Source of the DNA: Aplidium turbinatum
Taxonomy: Eukaryota; Chordata; Ascidiacea; Aplousobranchia; Polyclinidae
Assembly (NCBI GenBank): GCA_918807975.1
Contig: OU964918.1
Span: forward strand, 3,906,001-3,970,000
DNA length: 64,000 nucleotides
Direction of reading: 5' to 3'
The first letter of the stretch is position 1. Every line of letters starts with the position of its first letter. This document shows positions 44,767 to 56,019 of the stretch, one piece after another. The notes beneath the pieces were generated by a model. That model was not told the DNA's origin. It saw only the letters and a list, made by a program, of their open reading frames with translations, and searched no databases. Made by a program: the position numbers and the translations under genes.

Positions 44767-44960
44767 TATTTTACATATTTACAAATAGTTTTAACAGTCG
44801 AACGTTTTCGGCTTAACTTAAGCCCTCATCAGGAATCAGAAAATACCTTCAAGAAGTTGAAATTGATTGCATTTCATTAATATTTTCAGATTCCTGATGA
44901 GGGCTTAGGTTAAGCCGAAAACGTTCGACTGTTAAAACTATTTGTAAATATGTAAAATAT
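44767..44960. repeat. 72-bp-arm palindrome with hammerhead-like cores
   Basis: Left arm 44767-44837 and right arm 44889-44960 are inverted copies with very few mismatches, separated by 51 bp. Each arm contains CTGATGAGGGCTTA, a short loop, TAAGCCGAAA: a hammerhead-like CTGATGA...GAAA core with a 6-bp stem II. An extra G next to stem II and no clear stem III make activity doubtful. The arms are probably inverted ends of a retroelement of Penelope type, which is inferred. Confidence 0.65.
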
Positions 44961-45104
44961 ATTGTTGTAATGCTCAACCCTATTGTATTGTTGTGTCTTG
45001 CCTGTCTATGGTACAAGAAAGAAAACTCTCTCCCGAAACTATATTATGATAAAAAGTAACAGAATGTAAAGCGGCGGTCGAATACCTTGTGGGAAGAATA
45101 CGGT

Positions 45105-45152
45105 GCGATACTGATAAGCCCAGCCTCATGGGCGAAACACGTGTCAATCGTT
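45105..45152 (+). ncRNA. Diverged hammerhead ribozyme copy
   Basis: GGTGCGATACTGAT, AGCCCAGCCTCATGGGCGAA and ACACGTGTC track the hammerhead at 36244-36292, with stem II intact. It departs from the catalytic consensus and stem I is weaker, so it is probably inactive. Flanking sequence is also partly shared (TCGGCTGCCA versus TCGGATGCCA), so both belong to one dispersed element. Confidence 0.7.
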
Positions 45153-45582
45153 GTTTATTCTTGCTATAAATCGGCTGCCATAATAAATCGACGTATTGAA
45201 GGAATAGATTCATTTGAGGGAATAAAACATAGATGGACAATTATTGCTATGTTGGTTGATCGTGGTACGTCATCACATTATGACGAGGTTTGATGACGTA
45301 TTGAGAGAATAGATTCAGGGTAGCGCTGTACTTGGCTGTGTTGAACCTGTATGTCTTCATATAGAGTGATGAGACTCTGAAAGACTATACAGACTCTGTG
45401 AATGCTGCCTAAGGTTTTGACATATCTAAAAGTTTCAAAATTATTTATTGCAATCAAAATTAATAAACATTTCTTGTTAAATATTTTCAAATTATAAAAA
45501 AAATCTTCAAAACCTAATTTAACTAAAAACATGTTTTTGGACAGAAGTTTATTCGAAGGTCAAGTGGAAGATTTATAGGCAG

Positions 45583-45995
45583 GTTTCAATATGTTGTTAC
45601 TGCAGTTTGCATTCATTGTGATTTGTTTGATGCAAATCCAATGTCGAGTTGTTGCGATGCCGACGTCATTCATGCGTGACGAAGTTGCAAGACTGAAAGA
45701 GTTTCCACTTGAAAATTTAAAAAATGAAGATATGAAAAAAGTCAATGCCATGTGGTTTGACTTGCCTCACAAACCTTTAGACAAAAAGCAGCACTGGTCT
45801 CTGTCGCTGTCTCCTGGTGGCAAACGTTGGGATCCAAGCGATGAAGAAAACATTGGCGACAATACTGATGTCGAAACCCCGCGACTCGATCAATCTTTTA
45901 CCGGTGTCCCGAGAATGGTCGACATTTCTCTGAGGTCCTCCCGTCCGTCCTTAGCTGCCATATTGCGACTCTTGGAGACGCTAAAGAAACAAGAT
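45583..45995 (+). CDS. Gonadotropin-releasing hormone precursor, coding exon
   Basis: The exon begins after an acceptor (TTTATAGGCAG) with eight untranslated bases; ATG is at 45591. Residues 1-18 or so (MLLLQFAFIVICLMQIQC) are a signal peptide. Residues 67-76 are QHWSLSLSPG, preceded by KK (65-66) and followed by G77 (amide donor) and KR (78-79). Processing should give a pyroglutamyl, C-terminally amidated decapeptide. pQHWS and PG-amide are the conserved ends of chordate GnRH; ascidian tGnRH-8 (QHWSLALSPG) differs only at position 6. The 56-residue tail (WDPSDEENIGD...) resembles a GnRH-associated peptide in position. The exon ends at codon 135 (GAT) at donor GTAAGT. Only one hormone copy is present, whereas Ciona gnrh1 and gnrh2 encode three each. 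A 5' untranslated exon must lie upstream. Confidence 0.93.
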
Positions 45996-46267
45996 GTAAG
46001 TGGAAATAAAATCTCTACTTATTTAAAATGATTATTTTATTTGTCCATAAAAATAGTGGTAGGCTACTGACATGGAGTCCATGGAGTATCTGTGGATCTG
46101 AATCCAAAATAATTTCAATGGAAATATGAACAGGTAGCATGTACTGTGTGTTCATTAAATCCGCAATGTGATATTTTGCTTCGAATGTGATTAGAGACAA
46201 CCATTTTTGGTTGAAAACCAACTTTTTTGCCGGCAATTTATTATTCCTTGAGATGTTTTTAAAAGTT

Positions 46268-46727
46268 ATTTTGTTAGAGGCTTGATGCTTTAGTTATCGC
46301 CGACAACTTGCCACCGTCAAGCATATCTTCAGTCGTCTTACCGAGATGAAGCTGTGTGTTCAATGCATCAAAGTGAAAACCTTGATATCATCGGTTAGAA
46401 ACCTTTTAACCCGCAGCGGCTGCGCACAATTATATGTAATTTTACGTTTTAAACAAAAGTAAGAGAAGGTTTTTCATCATGTGAATTAGTGAATTAGCCT
46501 ATTTTGTTTGAGGCTTGATGCTCTAGTTATCGCCGACAACTTGCCACCGTCAAGCATATCTTGAGTCGTCTTACCGAAATGTAGCTGTTTGTTGTTAAAT
46601 GGCATCAAAGTGACCATCTTGATATCATCACATAAACAGCGTTTTCTAACTAGCGGCGACTGTGTACAATTATATTTTATTTTACGTTTTAAACAAAAGT
46701 AAGAGAAGGTTTTTTCATCATGTGAAT
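46268..46727. repeat. Two direct copies of about 220-240 bp in the GnRH intron
   Basis: AGGCTTGATGCTTTAGTTAT at 46278 recurs at 46512 with the same order after it: CGCCGACAACTTGCCACCGT, TGATATCATC, TTTTACGTTTTAAACAAAAG and TTTTTCATCATGTGAAT. The copies differ at many positions, so the duplication is not recent. Confidence 0.9.
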
Positions 46728-46732
46728 CTGGT

Positions 46733-46950
46733 TCGACTCCCGGCTTAAGCTGGTTGTTGATAAATCACTCCTCAATTCGACCCAGGGTGTAATATATTGG
46801 GTGGGAGTAGTTGATGAAGGAAAAGCGGCCAAGAGGAAGGGACTGGTCACCGTAATCTCTTTAGTGCCGCAACTTAGTCAAACTTCTTCATGACACTTAG
46901 CAACGGAGCACGAGATCACTTTCACCAGCATTGGTACCGGGCCTAAATTA
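46733..46950 (+). mobile_element. 5'-truncated SINE, family B
   Basis: It starts at the B box (TGGTTCGACTCCCGGC) directly after the second direct repeat and follows the family B body: TGGTTGTTGATAAA, GGGTGTAATATATTGGGTG, AAAGCGGCCAAGAG, TCTCTTTAGTGCC. The A-box half is missing. Confidence 0.85.
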
Positions 46951-47554
46951 TTAACGGCGCTGTTTATGACCATTCGGTTTCTGTAGTATGTAAGCTAGCC
47001 TATAGAACTATTCACTTGTGTTATATCATTGGCTAAGTTCTAAAGCACTTTTATATTTCAGATATCCGTAACGTGAAGTCACAACTGGAATATGAAATGA
47101 CCGTTTCTATCACTTAAATAATTGTCAATGTAGTTGTTGTCAAATCTGCTAATTTCCTGGTTTTGACATAACTGACGTAACAAAGCTCCTTATCACGGAA
47201 CAAATCGATAACTTTTTAAGTGCACAATAGTTGTTTTCAATCTTTTAAGAACAGAGCATCTATTGTTCTGGCATACAGCACCACACCATGACTGAGTATT
47301 TGACCAAAATAAGTTATTAAATTGAAAGGAATTTGGCACGGTAGCAAACCTGTTATAAATTGATTCCAGGTCGAATCATAGAGAAGACTTTAACAACGGT
47401 ACTTATATTGTTCTTTCTTGCATAACGCAGTGAGGATGAATCGAGTAACAATGTGGTGACATCGTAAACCTGATATGAATTAAAAATGAGCCCTGTGGAA
47501 AAACATCTCAGCAATTGTGGAGTGACAATACATAGAACCAGAACATTATCATTA

Positions 47555-47948
47555 CATGGCCACCTGGAGATGCGGCCTGATTTGTCACATTTTGACTACA
47601 GCTACTGACATTTTTTGAGATGTTTTTACTTTTTACGGTTTCCTAATGACAAAAAACTTTTTTGTTGCCTTGGGGAAGCAGTAGCAAATGAGAAAAAGTA
47701 AGTTGAAAAACGCAAAATCAGACTGTTATTGAAAATTAACAGTCTGACTAAAATCTACAAAATCAAATTTTCTTTGTTTTTCAACATGTGAGGATATTAA
47801 AACCTATTGTGTCATCTGGGGAAAAGAATAAAGAAACCGTAAAAATCTAATTTTTAGATAAATTTATTTAAACGTTGATCCAAACTTAAAAAAACCTTGA
47901 AATGTCTGCAAAGTGTGACAAATCAGGCCGTATCTTTAGGTGGCCATG
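47555..47948. mobile_element. Foldback MITE, CATGGCCACCT ends
   Basis: CATGGCCACCTGGAGATGCG and CCTGATTTGTCACA at the left pair with TGTGACAAATCAGG and TTTAGGTGGCCATG at the right. An inner hairpin (CAGACTGTTA...TAACAGTCTG, 47721-47752) lies near the middle. ATTAT on both sides (before CATTACATGG and after CCATGAGG) is a possible target duplication. It lies in the apparent GnRH intron. Confidence 0.8.
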
Positions 47949-48369
47949 AGGATTATTACTAAAAAACGACGAAAAAACGATATTTTTCGTTTGAAACGTT
48001 AGTGCATTTGTCAATTAAGCATATCATGCTGTGAAAAGACCGTCAACCCAGCAACTCCATAACTGGTCGACATTATGGATGTTGCACCCATTTATAGAAG
48101 CAAGCAATTTAGGGTTGAAGAAACGATTCAGCTTCAGTTCCCCTCAACTGAGGGTCAAAGATGCTTTTTTATATTGAAGCCACTCAAGTAATAAATGTGT
48201 TGCCCTCAGTGCTTAAAAGGAGTAAAGCAAAATGTTACTAACTGTCGACACAGGAGTTGTTGAGCTCTAGAAGACTCTGTCTGAAACAGTTCTGTGCAAT
48301 GTAAACATTTTGAGTCGAATTCCGAGCGTTTGCGTTTCACTTTCACATTTTACTTGATGTTACTTGCAG

Positions 48370-48414
48370 GGGGACAGTATGAAAGTAATTGTCTTCACTC
48401 CCAACAGTGGTTGA
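48370..48414 (+). CDS. Possible last GnRH exon
   Basis: A good acceptor, with pyrimidine tract (TTTCACATTTTACTTGATGT then TACTTGCAG), is followed in the phase left by the donor at 45995 by 14 codons, GDSMKVIVFTPNSG, and a stop at 48412-48414. A short final exon after a phase-0 intron suits GnRH genes. The 2.4-kb intron would contain direct repeats, a truncated SINE and a foldback. Other acceptors could serve, so this is only a candidate. Confidence 0.3.
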   Translation, partial: GDSMKVIVFTPNSG

Positions 48415-48835
48415 TCGTAATGGAAAACAGAGGAGCTAAGAAAAATAAACGAAAAAAAACAACAACGTTTCGTGCGTGCATGGAGTTGTTGAACGAAGCT
48501 GTTTGTTTGATCACAATAACGAAAGTTGTTTTGAAGGAAGTTGAAGTGAAGAATAGACGTAGTAGCTTTTTCATGCTATGACTAACTCACACAGGAAACT
48601 ACTGACATTGGACGTAGAAAGGTTTTCAAATTCGTTGTACGTGAATTGAGATCTCGAAGTTGTTTTTAGCTTTTTAAAAGTGTGCAATGGCATCTACGAC
48701 TTTTCTGTTAGTTTTATCTGAAGTAAATTGATGAGATTTCGTTTTGCTGTGAAAACACATCAAAAGCATAATTTGTTTTTATATTACAGTGATAATCATT
48801 AAGTTACACTTGCCTGTATGTGGTAGCCTTCTGCA

Positions 48836-49085
48836 TCTTTATCCTCGGACTGACAAAGCCTCTGATAAGTGATTCTTGGTACTGGTATTTTTGCGTACAT
48901 GTGAAGGCTTTAAACCACTGACACAGGCCCTGTCACCGAGATTAGCAGAGTGAAGTTTCCGTTTGTTGTTGAAATGTTGTTGCCGGGGAATTATTCCATC
49001 CATTAGGTGCCGCTGAATGGAGAGCAATCCTGAAATGCGTTGTTCAAGCGAACACCCCGAGAGTCGAACCAACGTCGAATGAGAT
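48836..49085 (-). mobile_element. SINE family A subfamily 2, 5'-truncated
   Basis: It matches 34740-34965: CTTTATCCTCGGACTGACAA, GGAATTATTCCATCCATTAG, AGGTGCCGCTGAATGGAGAG and ACACCCCGAGAGTCGAACCA. On the minus strand it begins in the B-box region, so the A box is missing. Confidence 0.88.
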
Positions 49086-49585
49086 GTTTGGGCCCCAAAT
49101 CAAGACAGCCGGGCGAAGGTTAGCAATCTCTTTGGAAACATATTCGACTAGATATGAATTTCAATGGCAATACAAGACCTTTGCAATGCTCTTTCGCTGT
49201 TTCACGTTCATCTTCGGAAAGCTCAGAATTTTGTCTAAGTCTAAGGTTTTCATCGTCTATATACTAAATGATTTAAACTTTTTTAGATAAAAGTATTTTT
49301 CTTATTCTGCCTGAAAAATGGATTTCTCGATTTTGAAGTAATGGCAGATATTTCCATGCTCACTGTTTTAAAAATTTGTTTTCCAAATGCAACGCCTTTT
49401 TCCAAGAACGACAATAAAGGTCAACTTTAGAAAGGTCGCCTGATTTCCTTCTTCAACAACTAAACCAGTAAGTGTAACATTTGAAGTGGCTACTGTAGTA
49501 GTAGTAGTAGCCATATCATCAGGTGACGACGGGAGAGCAGTCATCGGATGATTGTTGATAACAATTTGTTCGATCTCCAAAGGGT

Positions 49586-49906
49586 ATGTTAGTAATTCGA
49601 ATTCTTCGAGGGTGGCTTCTGCTACAAAGGAGAAAAAAACTTTCTGAACCCGATAGGAGCATGACAGAGAATTGCAAAAACCTCCACCGCAAATTATCTT
49701 TAAAAATTTGGCCCCAGCAACAGCTTCCTACAGCCTGTGGAGATCCGAGTATCCAGCGAATTGAGGAATCAAGACGACTTCTAAACAAGCACCTTAGGCA
49801 AAGCATTGTGTTTTACAAACTTTTCAAGAAGAAACTACGCCATGAAGCGAAACACTTCGCTTGGCTGCAAGAACTGCATCAGCAAAATTATGCAATTCAA
49901 TTCTAA
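49586..49906 (+). CDS. Coding-like open frame of 106 codons, unassigned
   Basis: The frame includes RRKKLSEPDRSMTENCKNLH, IQRIEESRRLLNKHLRQSI and FKKKLRHEAKHFAWLQELHQ, with mixed, basic, helix-forming composition that looks like a real exon. The ACAAAG at 49626-49631 could end an intron. On the opposite strand a frame at 49368-49580 (MEIEQIVINNHPMTALPSSP) is also gene-like, so I cannot say which strand, if either, is used. No domain is recognised. Confidence 0.35.
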   Translation: MLVIRILRGWLLLQRRKKLSEPDRSMTENCKNLHRKLSLKIWPQQQLPTACGDPSIQRIEESRRLLNKHLRQSIVFYKLFKKKLRHEAKHFAWLQELHQQNYAIQF

Positions 49907-50113
49907 CCAATTCCTTGCCAGCACACAATGTACAACATCAAGCTGCAAGTTTTTAGTCTCAGGCAAAGACCTCAACCATTTTTCCCAATTTAACTTCTAA
50001 CCCATGAAAGTTAATAGTTTATTGAAACCGAGGATGAAAAGAGAAACTCAAAACTCTAATCCTTGTTATAAAAAATATCTTTTTGTTGTGTAATCGTATA
50101 ATCCTGGTAAATA

Positions 50114-50166
50114 TCGATGATGATGATGTTATGTTCATGATGATGATGATAATAATGATGATGATT
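50114..50166. repeat. (GAT)n simple repeat
   Basis: CGATGATGATGATGTTATG and ATGATGATGATGATAATAATG form an interrupted trinucleotide run. It creates the spurious poly-Ile frame on the minus strand. Confidence 0.9.
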
Positions 50167-51640
50167 GCCAACCTGGAGTGGTAAAGTAATGGACTTTCGA
50201 GCACAAACGTTCAAACGACAGCGATCAAACAATTTTAGAATTTATTTTTTCTTGGTATTACTAGCACCTGGTGTAACGTGCCTGATAGAGAGTCAAGGCA
50301 CGTTTTATTTTTTGCAATGGCAGTTAAGAACACTGTTGTTTTGAGATCAAATTCATATGCAAAAACTTGAGTTGTTAGTTTGTAGACTCGTTTGACTGGT
50401 TTTGCTTTAGTATGAAGAGAATGAAAAAATAAACTTTTGTTGAGATTGTGAATAGATTGACTATTAATGTAGAACATATACAACCAAATAAAGTTACTTC
50501 CATGACATTGAGCATTTTTTTGTGGTATTAATAGTATTTATTGTATAACCAAAGCTACAGTATGTAGAGTTCTAGCAGAATAAACTTAAAGCAATTGACT
50601 TATAAATTCCCATTTAGTACTTCAACAGGTACACAGGTTTGAGCCATTGTTTTTATCTGCACGATGGAGTTTTTCAACAGGTATAGGCTACAGTTTTGAG
50701 TCATTTTTTTCACTCTCCTTGCACCGCTTTGAGGTAAGTGACAATAGCCTGTATATTGGATCGATACCACCATTGTTGATATTTTCAAACATAGCAGTGA
50801 GTTGTAACTGAAGTCCTTGCTGTGTTTTCTTGGTTTAAAGTAGTCAGACCAATCGTTTTATTTTGTCTGTCCGCTCAACATGTAACTGCAAGTAACAAGG
50901 TTATGATAACGCAAGGACAGATGAAATAAGCAGCAAGAGCATAGCCAAGTCAGAGTGTTGGAGGTGGCATTGATTTCATGAGCTATTTCAAATATGACAG
51001 AGAAGTTCAATTAAATTGAGACAAGCAAGGTTGGAGGAAATAGAGGGAGGACTTTTCCTACTTTCATTTACGGTATATACTTTCATTCGTGGTAGGCCTA
51101 CAAACTTTTATTCACGGCACATAATTTTATTCATGGAGCTTACACGCATACTGTAAACTAATACACAGCAATTAAACTGGCAAACGTTATTAAATGAAAC
51201 CTGTCACGTAGGTTTATGTGTGTGAGTACTACTCTGGCAGAACTGGAAATAATTTGATGAAGTGTTTCAAAAACAAACTCGAAAACGTACTCTCTCAAAC
51301 ATTACAACAATTAGGTTTGGAAATTTAACTTTTTCATCTTTAGCATTCTGTCAAGTTATGATTTCCCATGTTACATGTAGTCAGTACTCACGATATCGGT
51401 TAAGCGCATATCGCGAAAACGTATAAATTGTTTAATTGCATCAAAATCTGAAATTCCAAAACCAAGTCCTATCTAATGTTATGTAAAACTATCGGCTTAA
51501 CGCATCCCACTTAAAGAAATATATCGCATAAATGGATCAGCATTTGCTTCCCGGTTGCACACTTCATTCATTTACATCAAAACCTCTGACAAATGGCTCA
51601 TGCGATTAACCGACTTTGTCTGCATCAACATTTGCATTGA

Positions 51641-51952
51641 TTGTTTACAAAATGTTTACAATTTTATTTTTATTATTGTTTTTGCGTAGACTTTAAAAAT
51701 TTTACCACCTCTCTGCCTGTTATTGTTTATTTAACTTTCCTGACTTTGTTTCTTATTTGTATGAGGGTGGCACCTGCCTTCGTTGTCTCTGTGGTCTTTC
51801 GTTGTCATCCAAGTAGGCTACCACCACCATATCGTAGCTTACGTCATAAAAAGAATCTGTTTCTGTTGACTGTAAAAATTATATGTTTTGTCGCCTGCCA
51901 CGATAAAATTGTAGAAATGTTTATTGAAAGTGTTTCTCACAAATACTTGTGA
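51641..51952 (+). other. Duplicated 103-codon frame; real coding unclear
   Basis: MFTKCLQFYFYYCFCVDF... has two hydrophobic segments and is nearly identical in copy 2 (55170-55400). The opposite strand carries a gene-like stretch YLDDNERPQRQRRQVPPSYK between an AG and a stop. Equality between copies reflects recency, not selection. I call neither as a gene. Confidence 0.25.
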
Positions 51953-52050
51953 GCTGAAAAGATTGTTTTAAAATATTTCGAACTGGCAACCTTGTTTTTG
52001 GGCAACTTTTAAGGGTTTACATAAACGCATTACTTTATCTTTACTCAGTG

Positions 52051-52293
52051 TTAGATTGATATACTATGAGTTGAAAAGATTGTTTTATTATTTGTACTCA
52101 AAAGCGGAATTGAATCGGTCTGGATTCCTCTGATTGAGTGCACTTTGTGATTTTGCCAAAACACAGCGCTTTTGATAAATGCCGACTCAATATCCTGGGG
52201 AACTTTACTGAGGCCACTGGGCCACGCAGCTCGATGAGAAACAAACCGAAGTGAGGTGATGTTGAACAGACTGAATGATCTGAATATCTGCAC
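52051..52293 (-). CDS. Candidate exon, copy 1 (80-codon frame)
   Basis: The minus-strand frame MQIFRSFSLFNITSLRFVSH continues RAAWPSGLSKVPQDIESAFI and KSAVFWQNHKVHSIRG. WPSGLSKVPQDIESAF loosely resembles the start of a hemopexin-type repeat (W-x-G-L-P-x-x-I-D-A-A-F), but one short match is weak. The same frame is intact at 55777-56019. No splice site was established. Confidence 0.25.
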   Translation of the reverse strand: MQIFRSFSLFNITSLRFVSHRAAWPSGLSKVPQDIESAFIKSAVFWQNHKVHSIRGIQTDSIPLLSTNNKTIFSTHSISI

Positions 52294-55200
52294 TTGCTAC
52301 TAGAAAGCTACAGGGCTTACCATATTGCAAACTGGTTGTCACTATAATTGAGTTACCGTTAAAACTTATAGGCTTTTTAATGTTGAGCTGTCTTTGTTTT
52401 TTAATGTTGGACTTGTAAGCAATTAGTATATATAATCAACGTTTAAAAGTATTAAAAGTGGCAAATTGCGTATGAAAATAGAATTGTCGACATCGTCAGC
52501 TAAAATAAGTTTTCTGCCGCTGAACAATTCGCTTCATTACTTTTAATGAGCGAACAACAAAAATCAGTTAGCCTACACTCGACAAGCAATAAATTGCCGG
52601 CATTGTGCTTATAAAGTACAGTAGGTTACACAAAATTGTTGGCGAACCAACGCGTGAAATGTTATAAAGCAACATGTTTTTAAAAAGACAATTATGAGTA
52701 GCCTACGTGTTTTTTTTACCTTAGAAATAAAAATTTTGTGCCTACCTACATAGCCTACTTACTAAATGATTCATACTTTCGAGAAAATCTTTCCAAACTT
52801 ACTTGTTGAAGTGTCAGAAGAGTGATTCGCAAATTATTAATTAAGCTTTTATTCATTTTCAACTCGACTTACGCTCAGAGGTCACCAATGTGGTAACATT
52901 TATATTAGAGGTTTGTTGATGGTTTTATAAGTTAATTAATTATCTTAAGACTATCTGATAAAATTCTATACAATTTGTTATATGACTCCACTAAACAATT
53001 TAAACATAACTGTTATTCATATTATATTGTCGAGTTAATCACGTTAATCATTGTTTGGACGAGTCCCCAGTGTAGGCTTTTTGCTGGTTAAAGGACTCAC
53101 CTGTCTACTCAATGTTGCAAACTTGTTGCGGGGAAGTAGTTTAAACGTCTGTCTCCGGAAAATTTGATTTAAAAAACTGTTTAATTTTGATATAACACAC
53201 GCTGGTTTTTGCATAGAATTAAAAAACCTTAAAAACGTTGAAAGAACTTTAGTATTTCTTTAACTCAGATCTTCAATTTGCAATTTACCAATTCTGATTG
53301 TCCGGGCCTCACGCATTGAGGCTTCTATCTAATGCAAATGTTTAGTCTGATAAGTTATTTCCAAATATAAACCAAAACAAAATCCATCCAGGTTAAGACA
53401 TGTACCTCTAGACTACCTGTACTGGACACAGGTTTTTATTGAATAGGCCTACGCTAGTGGCCCCATGCGACGAAAACCGTAATTACCGAACAAACAACAC
53501 CGCAGTACTGTTTTAGGTGCGAGTAATGTGGAATTTAGCAAAGAGTTAGCTGCAAATGTTTGTTTATTAATTCTAGTACATTAAGCAGCACAGAAAGTTG
53601 TAATGCAACGTGAATTTAAGGAGAGATGTGACATTGATGCAACACAAACAACAAGGTAGGCTACGCGGAACAATGTCCAAGAAAGTTATTACTGAATTAT
53701 TTTCATCGCATTCTTGGCTGAAAGTTTGTGCTGGTAGGCTATAGCTTTAATTAATTTCTCAATGTTCGAGGTACGATTCCACTGACGACGACGCCAAAAT
53801 ATCGGTTGTCCATTAATTATTATTATTTATTTGCGTCAGACAAAGCTGTCCATATCCAAAATAACGAGATAATACACACACTGCAAAGGTCACAGAGAGC
53901 CACTTTGGATGTCGTCAGTTTAAGAGTTCACTAAATATCTACTATTACAAATTTACATAGGCTACAATTAGGGATGGTAGAAGTAGGGGATTGCTCACTC
54001 AAAAGTAAGGTGGACAACTGGAGGGTCACAATGTTATAACAAAATTTACAATATAATGAACATATACAATTATACAACCAAAGAAAGTTACTTGCATGGC
54101 ATTGAGCACTTTTTTGTTGTACATAGTATTTACTGTAGCCTAGGCTATAACAAAAGCCATGTAGACTTCTAGCAGAATATTTAGTTATAAACTCCTATTT
54201 AGTATTTCAACAGGTAGACAGTTTTGAGTCACTGCTTTTCACTCTCCTTGTACCGCTTTAGGGTAAGTGACAATAACCTGTATATTGGATCGATACAAAC
54301 ATTGAGATGTTTTCAAACATAGCAGTGAGTTGTGACTGAAGTCGTTGCTGTGTTTTCTTGTTTTAAAGTAGTCAGACCAATCGTTTTATTTTGTCTGTCC
54401 GCACAACATGTAACTGCAAGTAACAAAGTTATGATAACGCAAGGACAGATGAAATAAGCAGCAAGAGCATAGCCAAGTAGAAGTGTTGGAAGTGGCATTG
54501 ATTTCATGAGTTATTTCAAATATGACAGAGAAGTCCAATCGAATTGAGACAAGCATGGTTGGCCGAAATAGAGGAAGGACTTTTCCTACTTTCATTTACG
54601 GTATATACTTTCATTCGTGATAGGCCTACATACTTTTATTCACGGCATATAATTTTATTCATGGAGCTTACACGCATACTGTAAACTAATACACAGCAAT
54701 TGAACTGGCAAACGTTATTAAATGAAACCTGTCACGTAGGTTTATGTGTGTGAGCACTACTCTGGCAGAACTGAGAATAATTTGTTGAAGTGTTTCAAAA
54801 ACAAACTCGAAAACGTACTCTCTCAAACATTATAACAATTAGGTTTGGAAATTTAACTTTTTCATCTGTAGCATTCTGTCAAGTTATGATTTCCCATGTT
54901 ACATGTAGTCAGTGCTCACGATATCGGTTAAGCGCATATCGCGAAAACGTATAAATTGTTTAATTGCATCAAAATCTGAAATTCCAAAACCAAGTCATAT
55001 CTAATGTTATGTAAAACTATCGGCTTAACGCATCCCACTTAAAGAAATATATCCGATAAATGTATCAGCATTTGCTTCTCGGTTGCACACTTCATTTATT
55101 TACATCAAAACCTCTGACAAATGGCTCATGCGATTAACCGACTTTTGTCTGCATCAACATTAGCATTGATTGTTTACAAAATGTTTACAATTTTATTTTT

Positions 55201-55776
55201 ATTATTGTTTTTGCGTAGACTTTAAAAATTTTACCACCTCTCTGCCTGTTATTGTTTATTTAACTTTCCTGACTTTGTTTCTTATTTGTATGAGGGTGGC
55301 ACCTGCCTTCGTTGTCTCTGTGGTCTTTCGTTGTCATCCAAGTAGGCTACCCGCACCATATCGTAGTTTACGTCATAAAAGTCATAAAAAGATTTTTTGA
55401 AAAGATTTTTTTTAAGACATCTCTGCTTGTTATTGTTTGTTTATTTTGTTGCTTACTTAACTTTCCTGACTTTGTTTCTTTTTTGTATGAGGGTGGCACC
55501 TGCCTTCGTTGGCTCTGTGGTCTTTCGTTGTCATCCAAGTAGGCTACCAGCACCATATCGTAGTTTACGTCATAAAAAGAATCTGTTTCTGTTGACTGTA
55601 AAAATTATATGTTTTGTCGCCTGCCACGATAAAATTGTAGAAATGTTTATTGAAAGTGTTTCTCACAAATACTTGTGAGCTGAAAAGATTGTTTTAAAAT
55701 ATTTCGAACTGGCAACCTTGTTTTTGGGCAACTTTTAAGGGTTTACATAAACGCATTACTTTATCTTTACTCAGTG

Positions 55777-56019
55777 TTAGATTGATATACTATGAGTTGA
55801 AAAGATTGTTTTATTGTTTGTACTCAAAAGCGGAATTGAATCGGTCTGGATTCCTCTGATTGAGTGCACTTTGTGATTTTGCCAAAACACAGCGCTTTTG
55901 ATAAATGCCGACTCAATATCCTGGGGAACTTTATTGAGGCCACTGGGCCACGCAGCTCGATGAGAAACAAACCGAAGTGAGGTGATGTTGAACAGACTGA
56001 ATGATCTGAATATCTGCAC
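55777..56019 (-). CDS. Candidate exon, copy 2 (80-codon frame)
   Basis: The duplicate of 52051-52293, with one amino-acid change noticed (GLSKVP becomes GLNKVP) and the frame intact. Upstream on the same strand, 54313-54507 gives a hydrophobic frame (LLLGYALAAYFICPCVIITL then LLAVTCC) that is interrupted by stops in copy 1, so at least that part is not under shared constraint. Confidence 0.25.
   Translation of the reverse strand: MQIFRSFSLFNITSLRFVSHRAAWPSGLNKVPQDIESAFIKSAVFWQNHKVHSIRGIQTDSIPLLSTNNKTIFSTHSISI

Larger units (their letters stand above)
50472..54045. repeat. Segmental duplication, copy 1 (3.6 kb)
   Basis: From AACATATACAACCAAATAAA to CACAATGTTATAACAAAATT this matches 54057-60750 in the same orientation. 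In spot comparisons (for example 52081-52300 against 55807-56030) about 1 in 100 positions differs. Copy 1 lacks the two transposons of copy 2 and so shows their empty sites: TAGCCTACTTACTAAATG near 52760 and CCAGGTTAAGACATG near 53389. It retains about 35 bp (52675-52715) deleted in copy 2. Confidence 0.95.

Noticed and set aside
50019-50204. Minus-strand frame with poly-isoleucine
   Set aside because: It arises from the (GAT)n microsatellite.
52051-56019. Hemopexin or metalloproteinase gene in the duplication
   Set aside because: Only one short stretch resembles the repeat start; no catalytic HExxH motif or further repeats were seen, so I list only candidate exons.
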